From: Megalobrama amblycephala
Lineage: Eukaryota > Chordata > Actinopteri > Cypriniformes > Xenocyprididae
Direction: 5' to 3'
DNA: 64,000 nt
Assembly: GCF_018812025.1 (NCBI RefSeq)
Contig: NC_063052.1
Coordinates: forward strand, 20,166,914-20,230,913
Shown here: positions 47,833-59,177 of the stretch, piece by piece
Numbering within the stretch: position 1 is the first letter of the stretch
How the letters are laid out: each line of letters starts with the position of its first letter
Position numbers and translations under genes: made by a program
Notes under the pieces: generated by a model
Told to the model about the DNA's origin: nothing
Databases searched by the model: none
The model's input: the letters and a program-made list of their open reading frames with translations, nothing else

Positions 47833-48578
47833 TTAAAGGTTAGTTCACCCAAAAATGAAAATTATGTCATCTATTACTCACCCTCATGTCGTTCCACACC
47901 CGTAAGACCTTCGTTAATCTTCGGAACACAAATTAAGATATTTTTGATAAAAACTGATGGCTCAGTGAGGCCTGCATCGCCAGCAATAGCACTCCCTTTT
48001 TCAATGCCCAGAAAGGTACTAAAAACATGTTTAAATCAGTTCATGTGACTACAGTGGTTCAACCTTAATGTTATAAAGCAACGAGAATACTTTTTTTGCA
48101 CCAAAAATAACAAAATAGTGACTTTATTCAACAATATCTAGTGATGGGCGATTTTAAAACACTGCTTCGTGAAGCTTCAAAGCTTTATGAATCTTTTGCT
48201 CTGAACCACTGATTCAAAACAAAAGATTCGTAAATCTTTGAAGCTTCATGAAGCAGTGTTTTGAAATCACCCATCACTAGCTATTGTGGAATAAAGTCAC
48301 TATTTTGTTATTTTAGGCGCACAAAAAATATTCTCGTTGCTTTATAATATTAAGGTTAAACCACTAGTCACATGAACTGTTTTAAATATGTTTTTAGTAG
48401 CTTTCTATGCATTGAAAAAGAGAGAGTTATTACTGGTGATGCAGGCCTCACTGAGCCATCGGATTTTATCAAAAATATCTTAATTTGTGTTCCAAAGATG
48501 AACGAAGGTCTTACGGGTGTGGAAAAACACGAGGGATGAGGAATGACATTTTCATTTTTGGGTGAACTAACCCTTTAA
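47833..48578. mobile_element. TTAA hairpin element, copy 4, nested in an older repeat
   Basis: TTAA at both ends (47833-47836, 48575-48578). Nearly the whole 746 bp is one hairpin, including the inner pair 48137-48205 and 48215-48285 (AGTGATGGGCG and its complement). The flanks 47690-47832 and 48579-48605 belong to one interrupted copy of the interspersed repeat seen at 16845. Confidence 0.85.
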
Positions 48579-48727
48579 TTGGTGTATAAAGTACTAATTT
48601 AACAAAACTCATCAAAAAAAAAAAAAAAAAAAAAAAAAAAAAGCCACAAACTTTTTATTGGTAGTATATATAGTTGATGTAATGTCCAGCACACCACAAT
48701 CATTTGTATCTCTGCTTGTGTCTGTAG

Positions 48728-48800
48728 AGTTTTTTCGATGGCTGGGATATAAACGAAAAGAAGGACAAGACCAAGGGCCGACATGACACCCTTTTGGGTC
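48728..48800 (+). CDS. ptpru: ptpru exon: D1, region of the lost KNRY loop
   Basis: Acceptor TGTCTGTAG|AGT, donor GGGTC|GTAAGT. 73 nt, phase 0 to phase 1. Encodes [20 protein letters not shown] and TLLG. In active R2B receptors this segment ends in KNRYGN; here the aligned residues are KGRHDT. Human PTPRU also lacks KNRY. A poly-A tract lies 85 bp upstream. Confidence 0.94.
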
Positions 48801-49078
48801 GTAAGTGTTATTCACAGTAATGATATAGATATAGTATATTTTAATGTTAGAGAATATATAGTTTGCTGTTGCTAAGATAATGGCTCGATACCTTAATATG
48901 CATGAAATATACATAACATATTGGGTACTACAGTCAATGTTTGTTAAAAATAGAGCACAGTTATCATGCCAAAGATGTTGCCAAGTTGTAGCCAAGAAAC
49001 AGAGCATTATTCATGATTATTATTATTATTAATCATCACTGACTAGCATTGTTCTTTTTTTTTTTTTATCCCAAACAG
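48801..49078. other. short intron
   Basis: 278 bp with an ATT run and a poly-T tract before the acceptor. Confidence 0.7.
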
Positions 49079-49155
49079 AAGACCGCCACCGTGTCAAAAT
49101 GCATTCTCTCCTGGCCGATCCTAATTCAGACTATGTCAATGCAAACTACATTGAT
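49079..49155 (+). CDS. ptpru: ptpru exon: D1, NANYID strand
   Basis: Acceptor CCCAAACAG|AA, donor ATTGAT|GTAAGT. 77 nt, phase 1 to phase 0. Encodes (Q)[19 protein letters not shown] and NANYID, the conserved core strand of receptor phosphatase domains (DYINANYID consensus). DRHRVK is characteristic of PTPRU; the paralogues have DHSRV. Confidence 0.96.
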
Positions 49156-49784
49156 GTAAGTTTTTCTGTTTTCCTCTTTGCACTCCTATGTTCACACCTC
49201 CATATACATGTGTTTCTCTCACTCCTGCTTTCTTTGAACAAAGGTTACACATAACACGTTTATATGGTAATTCGTTTTCTCACTGAGAGAGTTGAATTTA
49301 AATTAGTTTTGAAACTTACTTTTTTATTTCAGTATTTCAGCTATTCCTTACGGTCCCATATGACTGCATTTTCCTGCATCCCTAACAACCTGTTAAACAT
49401 CTGATTTTAGTGCAGATGTGTCTTTTCTTTTCCCAGAAAGGACACTTTCCTGTCAGGCAGATTCTGAACACTTTGCTCTCAATCTTAACCATTTGATGGA
49501 TAAAGACTTTAAAACATATGTTCTTGTACCACATAAGAAACATCATTTTTATAACTATCTCTGCTGGAACCTCAGTAAATCAATTTTTTGTCGTCTTTTA
49601 GTGGGAAGGTTAAACCATTTCTGTTTGCACTTGCAAACAGACCTGAATTGCTCTTTCTGGTTGTACTTGAGTCAGGTTTTGGATGATGAGAAAAACGGCC
49701 TGATTATAGAGATTCGTATACTAGAATGCAAAGCCTTGTCACTCCACTTTTATAAGAAACAGATATCTTGATTTTCTCTACTCC
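49156..49784. other. intron, first part
   Basis: The frame at 49418-49771 is unsupported by any domain. Nothing else. Confidence 0.5.
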
Positions 49785-50648
49785 TCAATAGTGATTTGCA
49801 CTCTAGAATCAAAAAGTAAATCCCCATATGACGCCTAAAATGGAGTGTCTATTTACACTAAGTGCAAATAGTGTCCCAAACGCTGTTTACACTATCTCCG
49901 CCCACCAATGTCTATTTACACTAAGTGTCTATTTACACTAAGTGCAAATAGCATCCCTTGTTGGCAAACGCTATTTACACTAGCTCCGCCCACCAATGTC
50001 TGGTTGGGCCACTCAAGTTTTAAAAAAACATGCACAGAATTCAACATCTTCAGTGGCGCAGCAGTAGCAAGTAAGGCTCGCAGACCTGGCTTTTAAAGCG
50101 ATCGATGCGGGTTTCAAGTCCACCTTTTGTCAAGCTTGCATTTATTTTCAATAAAAATGTTCTAAAAGTGGAAATAAACTATGAACGAGTGTTTAATAAT
50201 ATTAATAGTGTTTATTGGGTAGGGTTGGGGGAAGGTGTGGTGAGGGTTTTTATTCTCCAAATAAGGCAGTATCCATTTAATAATTTTAATTAATATAATC
50301 ATTTACACTCTATGATATTATTGCATCCTGTTTATCTACAAGAAAATTGTATCTGCCAATACAAAGTATAGATAGCATCTAATTACTATTCACTCTTATT
50401 GCAAATAACTGATACTTTTACATGGTGTAATTAGAATACATCTCTATTTTCACCTAGTGTAAATAGAAAATCGCTAAGAAAATGCTGCTATTGTCACTTA
50501 GTGTAAATAGAATATATTGTTATTTTCACTTAGTGTAAATAGCATCTATCGCTAAGAAAATATGCTATTTTCACTTAGTGAATATAGCCACTGTCTTAAT
50601 AAAAATAGTGGATTTACTTTTTGATTTTTGAATGCAAATCACTATTGA
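49785..50648. mobile_element. inverted-repeat element with repeated TTAGTGTAAATAG motifs and a tRNA-like core
   Basis: Ends TCAATAGTGATTTGCA and TGCAAATCACTATTGA are perfect inverses, followed by less perfect pairing. Inside, CTATTTACACTAAGTG recurs in one orientation at 49850-49940 and the inverse CACTTAGTGTAAATAG at 50450-50580, several times each. Target duplication not identified. A tRNA-like sequence lies near the middle. Confidence 0.7.
50047..50130 (+). ncRNA. tRNA-like sequence (pseudo-tRNA or SINE head)
   Basis: TGGCGCAGCAG at 50054-50064 fits the tRNA A box, and GGTTTCAAGTCC at 50110-50121 fits the B box with one extra T. GTGG (50053-50056) can pair with CCAC (50120-50123), and TTTT follows at 50125. 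Spacing suits a tRNA with a variable arm. The imperfect T loop and the location inside a mobile element argue against a working tRNA gene. Confidence 0.45.
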
Positions 50649-51745
50649 CGGTTTGATGCAAGTTAAATTTACGCACCAATATAAGATCATACAGGAGACA
50701 AGAAAGCACAGTGAATTTCCTCTATTGTCGTTTTATTTATTTATTAATTTTTATTTAAACATTGAATAGAAGATGTGAAGTGTTTTAGCAATAGTTTTAG
50801 CATGTTCACCTAAAGATTGCTACAAAAATGTAGTAAAAAACTAGTGCCAACTTTTTTTTTTTTGAAAGAAAAATGCCTTATAAAGGCTGGGGGTGTAAAA
50901 TGATTTATAAATGAGTGTTTCTTAAATTATTCTGTACTGATCCAGTGCAAAAAATAGCACACAGAGCACATCAGTAGTGACATTTATACCATAAGACACA
51001 CTTAGATGAACAAATACACACGAGAACCTTCAGAAAAGTTTAACTGCAAAGGATGAAATCATTAAATAAGTTTTAATTTTAATTTATATTTAATTTAGTA
51101 GAAAACAATAGACCAAATTTCACTGTAATGAACATTATATTTTAAAATATGTGTGACTTGTTCAAAAGTCAGTTGTCATAAATGGCTACAGAAAACAGTA
51201 TATGTTAAATGACAATAACAAAATTGAATGTGGCTCTGATGTGACACTGCATTTCACTGCATAGCAGACATCTTAAATGTGGGAGAATTTGATGAAATCC
51301 TCCTTAACTCATCAAATATTTGTACCCCTATGTTTCTAAAAGTTTAGAAGCATTGAGAATAGTTTTCAAATTGGACTGTGAGCCCTTGAATTTAAATTTT
51401 AATATTTAAAATTGTAAGCTCCCTAAACATTCCTTCTTAGACTGAATGAAATATGAATATGATACAGTAAATGACAAAATTACTTTTTACACCTGTTAAT
51501 TTAAACATTAAAGAGCTGAACAAAAGCCTGTTTGAGTTTTTTTTTTTTCTTTCTGGGACAGTATGACAACTCATCTGAACTATAATTTGTAGTTATTTTG
51601 AAGTGATTTCGTCACTGCAGATGGTCAGTATGGAGTCTTTATTCTTTCCTCTTTTCTCTAATCATCTTAATTAGCCTGTTTCTCTCTGTTTCTCTTTCTC
51701 TCTTCTTTCACCCATCTCTCTTTCTCTGTGTCTGGGATCTCTTAG
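50649..51745. other. intron, remainder
   Basis: Ordinary AT-rich sequence. The last 100 bases before the microexon are dense in CT (51660-51745). Confidence 0.6.
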
Positions 51746-51763
51746 ATTCGGATAAACAGGGAA
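51746..51763 (+). CDS. ptpru: ptpru 18-nt microexon (IRINRE) in D1
   Basis: Acceptor ATCTCTTAG|ATT, donor GGGAA|GTAAGT. 18 nt, phase 0 to 0, encoding IRINRE. As I recall, human PTPRU has exactly these six residues between NANYID and GYHRSNHFIATQ, while some isoforms lack them, so inclusion is probably regulated. The exon is far too short for normal exon definition; a long CT-rich tract precedes it and the donor is near consensus. It adds a basic insert directly after the NANYID strand of D1. Confidence 0.93.
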
Positions 51764-52879
51764 GTAAGTATTTGTCTTTTTCCTGTCTTCCTATAAGTAT
51801 TTGTCTTTTTCCTTCTTCCTGTTATCTGTCCATGACTCATTAATTCTACTATCATGGCTCTGTGCTCAGACCTTTTCTTTCCCAAGCCCTTTTCTGTCTT
51901 TGTTTATTGTAGCATTATTTGATCTCATTGCATCACCCCCTGTAATGCACAGTCGTACAAGCTTAAGCTTTAAACACCCCCTGAAATGGTTTGACAAACA
52001 CATTTTTTTTTTTTTTTTTTTTTTTCTTTTTTTTTTTTCTATGTTGACATTTCTGACAAAAAGTTGTGACAGGACATATCAATAGCCATTAGCCAATAGC
52101 CAATTTACATCACATTACTGTATACAATCTCAAAACTAACAGAAATGAAATAAAACCACTTTTTATTTCATTGGATCTTTAAAATCACACTTGTGGCTTC
52201 TGATATCTAGAATAAACCTTGTCTTGGACTAAAATATGTTTTCACAATATGTTTAAATACTGGACTTTTAGAAAACATATAGGCCTACATGGATCTGTTC
52301 TGTAGCAGATAAAATAATTTATATATCAATATCATGTTTTATTTGATTATACAGTATACCTTAATGTTTTATACCATTAAGCTGGATATTTTACACGTTC
52401 CTCATTAAGCCTCATAAAGGAACAATTAGGGTTAAGAATTTAAGAGCGTGGTTTGAATAAAATGAATGAATGAATGAATGAATTAATTAATTAATTAATT
52501 AATTAATACATTTCAGCACAGATAACTCTGTTATATTCACTTTCTTTGTTATTCACAGATTCATTTTCTTTATGTGATTTTATTTCTGGGTAAACATAAG
52601 GAAAGGAAAATCAGGGAAATTAATGTTAAAATATTCAGCATTGTGGCTTACCAAGGCTGTCAATAGAAGACAGCTTGGAGGGCTGACATTTCTCTACATC
52701 TTTTCTTTACATTTTTTGTATATGTAAAGAATATTTGATACATCGTCCTGGAAAGTTTTGTGTTCTCTCCCTATTTTTTTTTTTTTTTTTTTTTTTCTTG
52801 TTGCTTTATCCTTGTCATTTTCTACTGCTTTTGCTGCCATTCATTTTCTGTGTCTTGGGGTTGAACAGATTAATCTCTG

Positions 52880-52927
<48 letters not shown>

Positions 52928-53092
52928 TTTTTTTTTTTTTTTTTTGCATTGCTCCAGATGATTGTTTCAATCTGATCATGGGTCTCTTTAGTATGTTGTA
53001 GTGTCAGTGCATTTTAAGCATTCAGTTAAAGTGTAAACTACTTATAATGTGCAGACTTCTTGGTTTCTGTCAAATCAGTGCCTATTGTAAAA
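51764..53092. other. intron, first part
   Basis: Poly-T at 52002-52040 and 52774-52796, GAAT/TTAA runs at 52461-52507, and (TA)n at 52880-52921. No gene. Confidence 0.6.
52880..52921. repeat. (TA)n microsatellite
   Basis: About 21 TA units followed by poly-T. Confidence 0.95.
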
Positions 53093-53150
53093 CGTCTCAG
53101 TTACAACTGTAACCCTGGTTCCCTGAGAAGGGAATGTTGACGCTATGGAG
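53093..53150 (-). repeat. terminal repeat of the decayed DIRS copy
   Basis: GTAACCCTGGTTCCCTGAGA is the DIRS-end core, with its inverse CATGGAACCAGGGTTACAGG at 53299. Confidence 0.75.
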
Positions 53151-54034
53151 AACTCTTCTGTGTGACTCCAATCTCATTGGTGAGACGTATTCCCTTGACG
53201 GATGGTGGCATACCACGAAGATACCCAGACCAAACACCTTTAGCTTCTGATTGGCTGAAGTTGCTCTCAGGCATGCCAAAGTGTCATTCTTCTTTCATGG
53301 AACCAGGGTTACAGGCATAATTGAGATGTTCTCTTTTGAGAGAACGCAAAACCCACAATACCATACTGAACAAATGCATGACTAAGTGTGAATCATAGTG
53401 AGCACAAACTTAGGTCACAAGCACTTAAGATCATGGAGTGGCCTGCAGACCAAAAGAGTGTGCTACATTTGGCACATAATCGGGTTTAGGATTAAGAAAA
53501 GCTTTTACCATGCCGGGAGCAAAGGAGGAGGCAACAGACTGGGTCTGCAGATCTCCTACCCTTTCTAGTGAAGTAAGAAAAAAAGTCTCAGTAGGCTCAA
53601 TAGCTGTCATATACAATTCATCCAAAACAATGGACAAATCTAAAGCTGGAACTCAAATCCAAAGCTTGAACAAGTTGCAGGCCTCAGCCTCATAGCACCA
53701 AACAGGAAACGGGACACTAGAGGGTGTCTCCACAATGAATCACCACCTAAAGGTGCATGGTAAACAGCAATGGCCGCCATGTAAACTTTTAAAGTGGAGG
53801 AGGATAACCCAGCAGAAAAGCAATCCTGAAAGAACTCCAACACTGAACCAACCAGGGCAGTTAACTTGGTCTAACCGGCGCTCTCTGCACCATAAAGTGA
53901 AGAGCTCTGGAGTTCAGAATGGTCTCAGCAACTTTGGTTGAGAGACCATAGATCAAGAGTTGGTTCCCCTCAGGGGCCAAACCCACAGTTTCCATATTTC
54001 CAGTCGGGGGTGATAAATGGTGCCCACTGCTTGA

Positions 54035-54650
54035 GGGTGCTTTCACACTTGGTTCGATTGCCTGGACCGAACCTGAGTTCGATTGCTCCCCCCTCCCCCT
54101 GCCCCCACTAGACTGTGTTCATATTAATATTATGTGGGTATGACCTGTGGTTCGTTTGCGTCATCAAACCAGCAGCTGTTTACACCGTTGCTTAGTAACG
54201 ATGGCGCAGGAGAAGGCAGCAAAATGCATAATGTTGCTCTCCTCATATTTATATTTTTGTTTTTGAACCATTGGTTTTGTTCATAACGGCACTTGCGTCT
54301 ATCTGCCACAAATGTAGAACACTGAAGGCGAGCAGAAATAACAGCGCTCTGCTTGCAGCACGTCAGTCACACTCATCAGGAAAGTGAGTGAAACACACAC
54401 ACAAACACACATTTTTATCAAATAATACAGCAGTAATAGCGGTTCACTTCCACAATTCGGTACGTTTGCATTCATATCAGAAGCGAACCGTACCGGAGTT
54501 CACTTGGACCATACCCCAGACCACCCTTTTTTAAGCAGACTCGGGCACGGTTCTTGGGTCAGAAGACGGTGTTCACATCATCCAAACATACCGAACTCTG
54601 ACATCAATCGAACCTGGGTGTGCACCAAAAGTGCTAATGTGAAAGCACTC
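54035..54650. mobile_element. Harbinger-like miniature element, copy 2, nested
   Basis: Ends GGGTGCTTTCACAC and TGTGAAAGCACTC, flanked by TGA on both sides (54032-54034, 54651-54653). Shares its interior with 44057-44338 but is longer. Inserted in the decayed DIRS copy, so it is the younger of the two. Confidence 0.72.
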
Positions 54651-55290
54651 TGAGATCCCTCCTGATGAGAATCTCCCATGGAGAGCCATCCAGGAGAAAC
54701 ATAATGTTCTCATGATGGTCTCATGTACAGAATGCCAAAATGAATCACATTGGATGCAGCTGCCACAAGTCTTTGAAACTGTTACAGTGACGGCTTGGCC
54801 TAGCTTGATCTTGCCTACAGCTGAAAGAATCGACTCGGTATGAGCAAGAGGCTGACATGCCTGCCTCATAGTCGAGTCCCATATCACTCCTAGAAAAGTG
54901 GTTCTCTGTAGTGGAGAAAGCGCACTCTTCTTGGAATGTAGTCTTCACCCCAAGCACCTCATGTGGGCAAGGATGATATGTTAATGCCAAACTGCCATTT
55001 GTTTGGACTGAGGAATCAATAAGCACAATAAGCTTCAGCATTAACGTCCATTAACATTCTCAGAGTATTGTTCATGACGCAGATCCAAAATTGGATGCAA
55101 ACCCCCATCCTTTTATGGAACTATGAAGTGCAGCCTGTAAAAACTGGAGTCTCTCTCAGGAATAAGAACACATTCTGTGACCTCTTTCTCAAAAAGAGAC
55201 TAGACTTCTTGTTCCAACACCTGAGCCTGCTCTGGGCTGGCCACTGTGGACAGTACCCCATTGAAATGGGGTGGACAAAAACATGAAGTC

Positions 55291-56486
55291 TATATCCACA
55301 CAAATTTGTGGACTGGTGCAACTCTTTGACAGCATCAAACTTAAAGTCAGTAATACTAACATTATAAAACAGGCAACTCTGATTGGATGAGCTGTGTTTC
55401 AAGCCATTGAAAAGTAGATACACACACCACAACTTTGTGACATGTACACATTTCATTTCATTATTAATACAGAAAGTTGTGACATTTCTCGGCAACAACT
55501 AAACTCTTGCTGTTGTGTTTAACAAACACCCGTTGATAACAAATTATTCAAAAACAAAATTATCGTCTTGACTTGTTGGCACACATCCAGCTTTGCATTT
55601 TCACATTCCTCAATATTTCCATGTCAATATCATGAGTAAATATCCTGAAGCAGTTAGCCACAGCCATCTGTCAAAGTATAAGCAGTACTGCAAAATCTCT
55701 ACCAATTTCTATCATTACATGGTCCATAGTGTTGAGGCTCACTAGACATCGCATTTATAGCCACTTTACAAAAACCTTTGACTATTGCACAGTCAACTTG
55801 GGCATAACCTTTGAGACTAAAACCTAAGCTTTCCAACCCCAAAAGCAAAGCTCAGCCCCCCCCCCCACCCACACACACATACAGGGGCTTCATTTTTCAA
55901 GAGCAGATAAAGGTTCATTATACTTCCTGTATAAATCCACCCTGCTCCTTACACAAAAATCTTTTATTGATTTCTGGCAACAGCAAGACTTGTCAAGGAT
56001 AAACATGTACTAAAATCAACCATAAACCTTTCTGAACACAGGTTTTAAGAATAGAATATGAATATATTAAAATATTAAGTTATTTTCCAAACACTCTTGT
56101 CTACACAGGCAGGGGACCGTATAAGTGACTGATTTGAAAATCTCTATGTACTCTAGGCAAGTCGGTATGCAACATTTTATGTTTATTTATTTTTTCTTAT
56201 TTATTTGAGGGGGCAACAGTCTTCTGGAACTTCTTGCTATAATTCATGATAATCTAGTGGTATAATTTTGTTGTATGCATAGGGGTTGGATTCAGATCCT
56301 GATATAATATACATTTGTATAATGAAACAAGAAAAATTGAACGTGAACTCGACTACCAGTGAACACCTTGCTTTTTCATGTATGGGAAACACTGTTTGTG
56401 TTTGATGGTAAAAACTCAACCCCAAATAATAACTATTATTATTTAGCCAAATCACAATTAATTGTATAGCTCTTTATACAATACAG

Positions 56487-56525
<39 letters not shown>

Positions 56526-59086
56526 CATTAGAAAAAGGCACCAAATTATTTTTTAAGTGCCACATAAGAATAAAAATGTATTTAATTTTTAAAACGTAAT
56601 TTCAGTCATCCTGCCCTCCTTTTACAGCATCAGCTATAACTAAGGATCATATAAAGTGGGAACTGAATGTCTTTTCCAACTAGAGATCTATACTGTCACA
56701 AATTGTTCTTTACACAGAATCTGAGCCATTGTCACGGACCATAATAACGTCGTCAGCATTACCTGGCCACTGAGTGTATTTTTGGCCTCCTCCTCAATGC
56801 ATCCTATAAGCATTGTCATATATCTTGTCTATTTTTCTTCATTAGTAATATCTGAGAGGTAAATTTGGTAAAAGGCAGCTCTTAACATGCATTCATATAT
56901 GTGGTGTCGGCTTTTATTTTTAGCTCCTTCCATTCTTTCTCATCATGTAGACAACATAGTAAAATGTAATATAGTTAATTTAGCAAAATGCTCCTCTCTA
57001 TAGTTTTTTTTTTTTCTAGCTGATTACCGAGTTTATGGACATTGGATAGCTATTCTGATGTAAATGTAAGGTTATGTGACATTGTTTAAACCGCTGTTTT
57101 AGCAACGTCTTTCTGCGGTTTAAACACTGAATGAGCAATTGCAGGAAACATGATACATTTCAGTAAGTTGTACTGTATCTTTCAACATATCTTCTGATGG
57201 TCATTAATGTATATTTTGTCCTATAACTAGTAGTAAAGAGAAAGAGATGATTGATTCACATGCTACTTGAACTGATTGAACAGCGATCTGTAACGACACA
57301 TTAAATAGCCACAAAGCCACATGTATTGTTTAAATTTCATTATGAGATTGACAAAATTTGAAAGGTGAAACTTTGTTTATTAAAAGTAACAAATATATTC
57401 AAAATAACATTACAAGTAACCAAGCACAAAGCTTATTGATGCCAGGTGCGCTAAAAATAATATGGTTCATGCATCAGCTGAAAGAAGCATAGACTAAAAG
57501 ATCTCGAGAATCAGTATCATTAAAAAAAAAGGGAATTGTTAATGACATTGTTAGTGTCCACACAGCTGTTTACCTGTTGTAGTATATCCACAATATGTGC
57601 ACAAATCATACATTGCCTTTCTGCACTTTTACTTGGGTGTTCATTCATTGACACAGAAAGATGATCCTCTGTGTCTTTGTCGTTTTCTATCTCTCATGCT
57701 GGTACAACTGGAGCCTGTTTTTATTTTTTTATTTATTTATTTTTTTTGAGCAGGTGTGCGGTCAGGTGGTCAACAGGGATGAGAACTGTTTGAAAAAGTC
57801 TAATATTTTTCATTTTGACATGTTTTTCTGAAAGCTATTTTCATGCTATTTCCGTGCTTGATCTCAGTGAGAGAAAGGGTCCCCCATTGTTACTAGAGAT
57901 ATCGCTCACAAATTAATATTTGTGGTCACAAATGTCACAAGCGCAATAAAGTTTAAGTTTTGTGTTAGTGTTCATCAAATTTAAAATAATTTGATTCATA
58001 AATCAACTCTACAGAAGACAATTATCATTATCCAGCTCAGTGTAATTCAAGTTTTGACCAAAATTCAATCAGGTGACTATATTGGAAATAATAATAATAA
58101 TAATAATGATTATAATAAAACATACTGTGAATCAGAGGCTGTCCTAGTTTGTGCTATGCCAACGTCACAGATTTCCTAGCAGCCGAACCAACAAAACAGA
58201 TTCCTAAATGACATATTTTGGCTTAAAAATGGCAAAATTCACCAAAATGCAACAGTTTTGGGGCACTATTAATTTTGTACCTCAGATATGCATGGAATCT
58301 GGTCTGTCAGGTCTGGTTTACCTAGTTTTACAACACAGGTGACCCAAGAGCTGGTTGTCTTATATCTAATGCTGTCATGTGTGGCATTTCATGCTTTGCA
58401 TTTTGTGTTTGGCATTTAGAATCCAGTGTTCAGATGTTTGAACAGAGATAACATTTTCTAGGATTTTTCTATACACGAGTAAATGCAATTCTTAAACCTC
58501 AATATCAGATGATACCCACAGACACACTACAGATACTATGTATGAATATTTGCTTGTTTTATCAAATGTCAAGTATAAACACTTTCATTTTTGAGATACA
58601 GAGAATGAATGTTCTGCTGTCACACTCTCAGCCTCACTTAAAAACATCATACTTTATGTTTTAAGTTTTCATCTATGTGTGTTTCATTTTATTGAAGAAA
58701 CATATCATTTAATATATTCAGTAACTGTAGAGTAGCTTGCTCGTAATGGTATTGATAGCGTTTAGCGGTATAGCTTAATAATTTCTTTCTCCTATCTCAG
58801 CTTAATATGCAGAGTCAACTGCAACAATGGCGTGAGTTTGGAGACAACAATGGCGTGAGTTTGGGACAGCTTTATCTGTTTGTCTGACCGAGGGAGGGAG
58901 TTTTTGGGAAAACAGTTGTAGTTTTTTTGCAATTCTGTTTGATGATGCAAGTGGGACAGAAGTTACTCACTTCACCTTTAAATGGAATAATAAGTCAGAA
59001 TATAATACATTCATTTTGTTCAAATGTTTTTTGGTTTTTTTTTTTTTTTTTGTTTTTTTTTTTAGCATAACATTGATTGATAACAA

Positions 59087-59130
<44 letters not shown>

Positions 59131-59140
59131 TCTTTCTCAG
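55291..59140. other. intron, remainder
   Basis: No gene. A CCCCCCCCC run at 55857-55866, (CAAT)n at 56484-56523, an ATTGTATAGCTCTTTATACA motif at 56461 common in fish repeats, and (AAT)n near 58090. A 23-bp direct duplication (CAACAATGGCGTGAGTTTGG) lies at 58820-58865. Confidence 0.5.
59091..59128. repeat. (CT)n microsatellite at an acceptor
   Basis: About 19 CT units, part of the polypyrimidine tract of the exon at 59141. Confidence 0.95.
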
Positions 59141-59177
59141 GGGTACCAGCGCTCCAATCATTTCATCGCAACACAAG
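59141..59177 (+). CDS. ptpru: ptpru exon: D1, GYQRSNHFIATQ
   Basis: Acceptor CTCTTTCTCAG|GGG, donor CACAAG|GTGAGT. 37 nt, phase 0 to phase 1. Encodes GYQRSNHFIATQ, the conserved segment that leads to the QGP motif of phosphatase domains. It joins directly either to the IRINRE microexon or, if that is skipped, to NANYID, in the same phase. Last exon in the window. Confidence 0.95.

Larger units (their letters stand above)
39717..48727. other. 9-kb intron filled with repeats
   Basis: Holds several elements listed separately (40020, 40276, 41579, 43333, 44057, 44367, 45220, 47600, 47833). The spaces between them, including 42530-43330, 44440-45200 and 46200-47590, show no exon or RNA gene that I can support. 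Confidence 0.7.
53093..55290 (-). pseudogene. decayed DIRS-type retrotransposon, reversed
   Basis: Read on the minus strand, reverse transcriptase pieces come first (55290 to about 54660: FIVP, GGLHPILDLR, then IWDSTMRQAC and ESILSAVGKIKLGQ), then recombinase pieces (53843-53431: LSSSTLKVYMAAIAVYH, SLERVGDLQ, PDYVPNV), then the element end. Stops and frameshifts break every frame, and the catalytic YLDD, HxxR and Tyr regions are missing or unreadable. The end at 53093 (CGTCTCAGTTACAACTGTAA) and its inverse at 53299-53337 repeat the layout of the element at 4616-5000. A Harbinger-like element is inserted at 54035-54650. Confidence 0.85.
12282..59177 (+). other. ptpru: PTPRU-like receptor tyrosine phosphatase gene, 13 internal exons
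   Basis: Type R2B receptor phosphatases (PTPRK, M, T, U) are homophilic adhesion receptors with MAM, Ig, four FN3 domains, a membrane helix and two phosphatase domains. The exons here cover FN3-3, FN3-4, the membrane helix, the juxtamembrane region and the first part of D1: 1470 coding bases, about 490 residues, all joining in frame. PTPRU is chosen over its paralogues from my memory of the human protein: [53 protein letters not shown] followed by a lysine-rich stretch without KNRY, DRHRVK, and the IRINRE insert before GY-RSNHFIATQ. The gene continues on both sides; after 59177 no further exon is found to 64000. A fish may carry two copies (a and b), which I cannot tell apart. Confidence 0.92.

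Noticed and set aside
50047..50130. A functional tRNA gene
   Set aside because: The B box carries an extra base and the acceptor stem is poor. It lies inside a mobile element.
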